41,877 nt of DNA from Alphaproteobacteria bacterium MarineAlpha5_Bin7 (GTDB lineage: Bacteria; Pseudomonadota; Alphaproteobacteria; HIMB59; GCA-002718135). The stretch lies in the NCBI GenBank assembly GCA_002938195.1, contig PTKX01000001.1:1-41877 (forward strand), written 5' to 3'. Both the position numbers and the translations under genes were made by a program. Positions 38,683-41,877 of the stretch are shown one piece after another. The stretch's first letter is position 1, and the number at the start of each line of letters is the position of its first letter. A model generated the notes under the pieces. It did not search any database. It was not told the DNA's origin and saw nothing but the letters and a program-made list of their open reading frames with translations.

Positions 38683-41430
38683 ATGAATAAACAGAATAGA
38701 TTGATACTTATTGATGGCTCAGGATATATTTTTCGAGCATATTATGCTCTACCTCCAATGGCTAGAAAGGATGGCACACCTGTAAATGCAGTATTTGGAT
38801 TTACTAATATGCTAGTTAAGTTAATAGAGGATTACAGAAATGATAAACTTATAGTAATTTTTGATGCTGCAAGAGAAAACTTTAGAAATAATATTTATCC
38901 TGCCTATAAAGCTAATAGAGGCGAAACACCGGAAGATTTAATTCCTCAATTTGATTTAATAAAAGAAAGTGTAAAGGCCTTTAATATTCCTCAACTCGAA
39001 ATAGAAGGATATGAAGCTGATGATATCATAGCAACATATACTTGCTTAGCAAAAAAAAATGGAATTGATTCATTAATAATATCTTCAGATAAAGATCTAA
39101 TGCAACTAGTAGACAAAAAAGTGGAGATGCTTGATCCTATGAAAAATAAAAAAATTGGAATTAATGAAGTAATTGAGAAATTTGGAGTTGAACCAAATAA
39201 AGTTGTTCAAATCCAAGCTCTTACTGGAGATAAAATTGATAATATTCCAGGCGCCCCAGGCATTGGGCCTAAAACAGCTTTAGAATTAATTAATGAATTT
39301 GGAGATATTGAGGGATTAATAAAAAATGCTAATCAAATTAAACAAGAAAAAAGAAAAAAAATAATAGTTGAATCTGCTCAAAATATAAGAGTTAGTTTGG
39401 AGTTAGTAAAGTTAGAGCAAAACGTAAAACTTCCAATTTCAATTAAAGAAATTATTCCATACAGCTCTATAAAAAATAGCACTAAAAGTATAAGTGAATT
39501 TTTAATTAAGCAAGGATTTAAAGCAATTATTCAACGTTTAGAGAATAATTCATTTATAAATAAAAATCTTGATGAAAATATTAAGAATAAAGCAAATATT
39601 AAAACAAAATATATTACTATTGAAAGTATAGAAAAGCTTCATTCAGTTATAGATGAAATAAATAATATAGGAATTTGTGCTATAGATACCGAAACTGACT
39701 CTTTAAATATTGAAAAAGCTAAATTAGTTGGGATATCATTATGTTTTAATGAAAGCTGTGCATACTATATTCCCATTAATCATAAAAATATTCTTGATAA
39801 AAAAATAATTAATAGCCAAATAAAAGAAAATGAGATTATTAGAGAGATTAATTTTTTGTGCTCAAATCCAAGTGTATTAAAGATAGGTCAAAATATAAAA
39901 TATGATATTCGAATTTTAAATAAATATTCTATAAAATTTAAATCTGTAGCTGATACAATGTTGATGTCCTATGCTTTGGATAATGGTTTAACAAGGCATG
40001 GAATGGATGATTTGGCTTTTATGCACTTTAATCATTCCAATATTAAATTCAAAGATCTTGTTGGATCAGGGAAAAAACAGATAACATTTGATTATGTAGA
40101 TATAAAAGAAGCAACAAAGTATGCGGGAGAAGATGCTTTAATTACATTTAAACTTTTTCAATTTTTTCAAAAAAGGATTGTGAGAGAGTCATGTTCATTT
40201 GTTTATGAAAAAATAGATAGACCTTTGATAGAAACTTTATCTTTGATGGAAGAAAACGGCATCAAAATAGACAGCAAATATTTGAAAGAATTAAGTCAAG
40301 AATTTCAAAATCAAAGTTTAAAATTAGAAAAAAAAATTTTTAGTTTATCAAAAATTGATTTTAATATTGCCTCACCTAAGCAATTAGGTGAAATTCTTTT
40401 TATTGAGATGGGTATTAAAGGAGGAAAAAAAACTAAAACTGGAACCTATTCAACTGATTCTACAATTTTAGAGGATTTATCTCACCAGGGGTATGAAATA
40501 GCCAAACTTGTTTTAGAATGGCGCGAATTAACAAAATTGCGTACCACTTATACTGATGCTCTCTTAGATCAAGCAAAAGAAAAAACTAGTCGCGTGCACA
40601 CATCATATGCAACTGCTACAACATTAACAGGAAGGCTAAGCTCTAATGACCCAAATCTTCAAAATATTCCAATCAGAACTGAGAACGGTAAGAAAATTCG
40701 AAATGCATTTATAGTAGAAAAAAATTATAAATTAGTAAGTTTTGATTATTCTCAAATTGAATTAAGACTGGCTGCTGAAATATCAAAAGACAAAAATTTT
40801 ACTGAGGCATTTGTAAATGGCGAAGATATTCATACCTCAACTGCCAAAGAAATATTTAATTTAAAAGATCAAGATATCTCTTCTGATCACCGGAGAAAAG
40901 CAAAAGCAATCAATTTTGGTATTATTTATGGCATTAGTCCTTACGGTTTAGCAAAACAATTATCTATATCAAATGCAGAAGGAAAAAAATATATTGAAGA
41001 TTACTTTGCTAAATATCCAAAAATTAAAGATTATATGTCATATCAAATTAATTTTGCTAAAACTAATAACTATGTTCAGACAATCTTTGGCAGAAGATGT
41101 AATATAAAAGGCATTAATGATAAAAATTTTGCAGTTAGGGGATTTGCAGAAAGACAATCTATTAATGCCCCAATTCAGGGAACTGCTGCAGATATAATTA
41201 AACTTGCTATGATTGAGATTCATAACAAGATTATTTTAAAAAAAATAAATGCAAAAATGCTTTTACAAGTGCATGATGAATTAGTTTTCGAGATAGAAAA
41301 CAAATATTTAGATGAAAGTATTTCGTCAATCAAAAAAATCATGGAGAATAATCATTTAATATACAAAGATTTTAATATACCTTTGATAGTAGACTACGGA
41401 GTAGGGAATAATTGGGGAGAATCCCATTAA
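38683..41430 (+). CDS. polA: DNA polymerase I
   Basis: This 915-residue protein carries all three PolA activities. The 5' nuclease domain (1-290) has I-D-G-S-G-Y-I-F-R-A-Y and the acidic D-D-I-I-A-T and S-S-D-K-D-L-M-Q-L motifs. The 3'-5' exonuclease domain has intact catalytic Asp335 and Glu337 in A-I-D-T-E-T-D. The polymerase domain has motif A F-D-Y-S-Q-I-E-L-R, the O-helix R-R-K-A-K-A-I-N-F-G-I-I-Y-G and motif C Q-V-H-D-E-L-V-F-E. It removes RNA primers and fills repair gaps, including those opened by MutM. The aromatic in the O-helix ribose-selecting position is Phe. Confidence 0.97.
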   Translation: MNKQNRLILIDGSGYIFRAYYALPPMARKDGTPVNAVFGFTNMLVKLIEDYRNDKLIVIFDAARENFRNNIYPAYKANRGETPEDLIPQFDLIKESVKAFNIPQLEIEGYEADDIIATYTCLAKKNGIDSLIISSDKDLMQLVDKKVEMLDPMKNKKIGINEVIEKFGVEPNKVVQIQALTGDKIDNIPGAPGIGPKTALELINEFGDIEGLIKNANQIKQEKRKKIIVESAQNIRVSLELVKLEQNVKLPISIKEIIPYSSIKNSTKSISEFLIKQGFKAIIQRLENNSFINKNLDENIKNKANIKTKYITIESIEKLHSVIDEINNIGICAIDTETDSLNIEKAKLVGISLCFNESCAYYIPINHKNILDKKIINSQIKENEIIREINFLCSNPSVLKIGQNIKYDIRILNKYSIKFKSVADTMLMSYALDNGLTRHGMDDLAFMHFNHSNIKFKDLVGSGKKQITFDYVDIKEATKYAGEDALITFKLFQFFQKRIVRESCSFVYEKIDRPLIETLSLMEENGIKIDSKYLKELSQEFQNQSLKLEKKIFSLSKIDFNIASPKQLGEILFIEMGIKGGKKTKTGTYSTDSTILEDLSHQGYEIAKLVLEWRELTKLRTTYTDALLDQAKEKTSRVHTSYATATTLTGRLSSNDPNLQNIPIRTENGKKIRNAFIVEKNYKLVSFDYSQIELRLAAEISKDKNFTEAFVNGEDIHTSTAKEIFNLKDQDISSDHRRKAKAINFGIIYGISPYGLAKQLSISNAEGKKYIEDYFAKYPKIKDYMSYQINFAKTNNYVQTIFGRRCNIKGINDKNFAVRGFAERQSINAPIQGTAADIIKLAMIEIHNKIILKKINAKMLLQVHDELVFEIENKYLDESISSIKKIMENNHLIYKDFNIPLIVDYGVGNNWGESH

Positions 41431-41474
41431 ATGAAAAAAATATTTTTAATAACAGATTATTTTTAAATATTTAA

Positions 41475-41603
41475 ATGTTAAAAAAAAAGAAAATTCAAAA
41501 AAAATCTAATCCTTTTGCAAAAGATTTAAGAAGTCCAAAATATAAACAAAGAACTCTTAAAAGTAGAAAAATTTATGACAGAAAGAAAAAAAATATTACT
41601 TAA
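41475..41603 (+). CDS. 42-residue basic protein resembling ribosome-rescue factor ArfA
   Basis: This short frame encodes 42 residues, almost half Lys or Arg. After a Lys-rich start comes N-P-F-A-K-D-L-R-S-P-K-Y-K-Q-R-T-L-K-S-R-K-I-Y-D-R-K-K-K. This aligns by eye with the ArfA core L-x-x-P-L-F-R-Q-R-V-x-K-x-K-K...S-Y-x-R-K: shared Leu, Pro, aromatic, Gln-Arg, Lys run, Tyr and Arg-Lys. ArfA rescues ribosomes stalled on mRNAs without a stop codon by recruiting RF2. The stop (41601-41603) overlaps the convergent grxC stop. It lies 44 bases after polA with no clear ribosome-binding site. The family call is tentative; that it is a real gene is more likely than not. Confidence 0.5.
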   Translation: MLKKKKIQKKSNPFAKDLRSPKYKQRTLKSRKIYDRKKKNIT

Positions 41604-41839
41604 AAATCTTGGTCAGGAGAATTAAAGGCTAACCATTTTTCTAATTCATGATAGCCACCCACATGTTCATTATTAATTATAATTTGAGGAAATGTTTTTG
41701 CATTAGGAAATTTTATAAAAAATTCCTCTCGAGAATAATCTTGATCTAGCATGTGGATTTTTGGGTTATGTTTTTGTAATTTTATTTTTGCTCTATCACA
41801 GTAGGTACAATTAGTTTTAGAATAAATTTCTACGTTCAT
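41600..41839 (-). CDS. grxC: glutaredoxin (GrxC type)
   Basis: This 79-residue single thioredoxin-fold protein is the length of bacterial Grx3. The active site is C-T-Y-C (11-14), with Thr replacing the common Pro of C-P-Y-C. The cis-Pro motif T-F-P-Q-I-I-I and the glutathione-binding G-G-Y-H-E-L are present. It reduces disulfides and glutathione adducts using glutathione. It begins immediately after the stop of the upstream minus-strand gene and ends inside the ArfA-like gene. Confidence 0.92.
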   Translation of the reverse strand: MNVEIYSKTNCTYCDRAKIKLQKHNPKIHMLDQDYSREEFFIKFPNAKTFPQIIINNEHVGGYHELEKWLAFNSPDQDF

Positions 41840-41877
41840 TTAAAAAGTTTCATCAAATGCAAGCGCTCTGTCTGTGG
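41840..41877 (-). CDS. C-terminal tail of an upstream minus-strand gene (runs off right edge), possibly comF-like
   Basis: Directly before the grxC ATG the minus strand reads T-D-R-A-L-A-F-D-E-T-F followed by TAA (41842-41840), an open frame to the window edge. The stop abuts grxC with no gap, implying an operon. In many alphaproteobacteria a ComF-family phosphoribosyltransferase precedes grxC, and a short tail after an arginine-alanine-leucine stretch would fit. Eleven residues are too few to assign. Confidence 0.4.
   Translation of the reverse strand, partial: TDRALAFDETF

Noticed and set aside
41431-41466. 11-codon open frame directly after polA
   Set aside because: It has no ribosome-binding site and no attenuator structure or recognisable leader-peptide pattern. 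It is too short to support.

Overview
The window is a gene-dense, strongly AT-rich stretch of an alphaproteobacterial chromosome. Several gene orders are typical of that class: murJ-trpS, nfu-tsaB-rimI-miaB-phoH-ybeY-corC-lnt, nusA-infB-rbfA-truB-rpsO-pnp, fabA-fabB-fabI, mutM/ubiE-coaBC, rpsT-dnaA-dnaN-recF-gyrB and regB-regA. Very low GC, near-zero intergenic space, many TTG starts and the loss of usual neighbours (rimP, ylxR, ubiB, fur, metK) suggest a streamlined free-living, possibly marine, lineage of the SAR11/HIMB59 kind. That placement is an inference from sequence style, not from a phylogeny.

Layout. Positions 1-131 hold the start of a minus-strand PiT-like permease. 287-3482 carry murJ, trpS and an Nfu-type Fe-S carrier. 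3475-5580 hold a convergent pair of envelope enzymes: a Bax-type glucosaminidase and a polysaccharide deacetylase. 5584-12419 is a run for tRNA modification, RNA maturation and envelope lipoproteins (tsaB, rimI, miaB, phoH, ybeY, corC, lnt, trmB). A promoter and a terminator-like hairpin then precede the translation/RNA operon nusA-infB-rbfA-truB-rpsO-pnp and a glycerophosphodiesterase (to 20797). On the minus strand, 20794-26152 hold fabI, fabB, fabA, a ThiF/MoeB-like E1 enzyme, coaBC and ubiE. 26163-33592 run rightward: mutM, rpsT, dnaA, dnaN, recF, gyrB. They are followed by the redox two-component pair regB-regA and a small surface-glycan group (family 2 glycosyltransferase, O-antigen ligase/polymerase, ABC ATPase). 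polA, a 42-residue basic ORF resembling ArfA, glutaredoxin grxC and the tail of another minus-strand gene close the window.

The genes are mostly housekeeping: replication initiation and sliding clamp, translation initiation and ribosome assembly, tRNA modification, unsaturated fatty-acid synthesis, coenzyme A and ubiquinone synthesis, lipid II flipping and lipoprotein acylation. I see no CRISPR array, insertion sequence, prophage, tRNA or rRNA. No clearly new multi-gene system is visible. The notable items are local: (a) a fresh 132-bp tandem duplication across the ubiE/coaBC junction that leaves a 41-codon CoaC-like fragment in front of intact coaBC; (b) a MutM whose zinc finger has lost three of four cysteines; (c) a promoter-hairpin leader directly on nusA where rimP would normally be; (d) a PiT-like gene that appears to start with ATT; (e) a candidate alphaproteobacterial ArfA gene whose stop overlaps grxC; and (f) overlap at the stop codons of every convergent gene pair.
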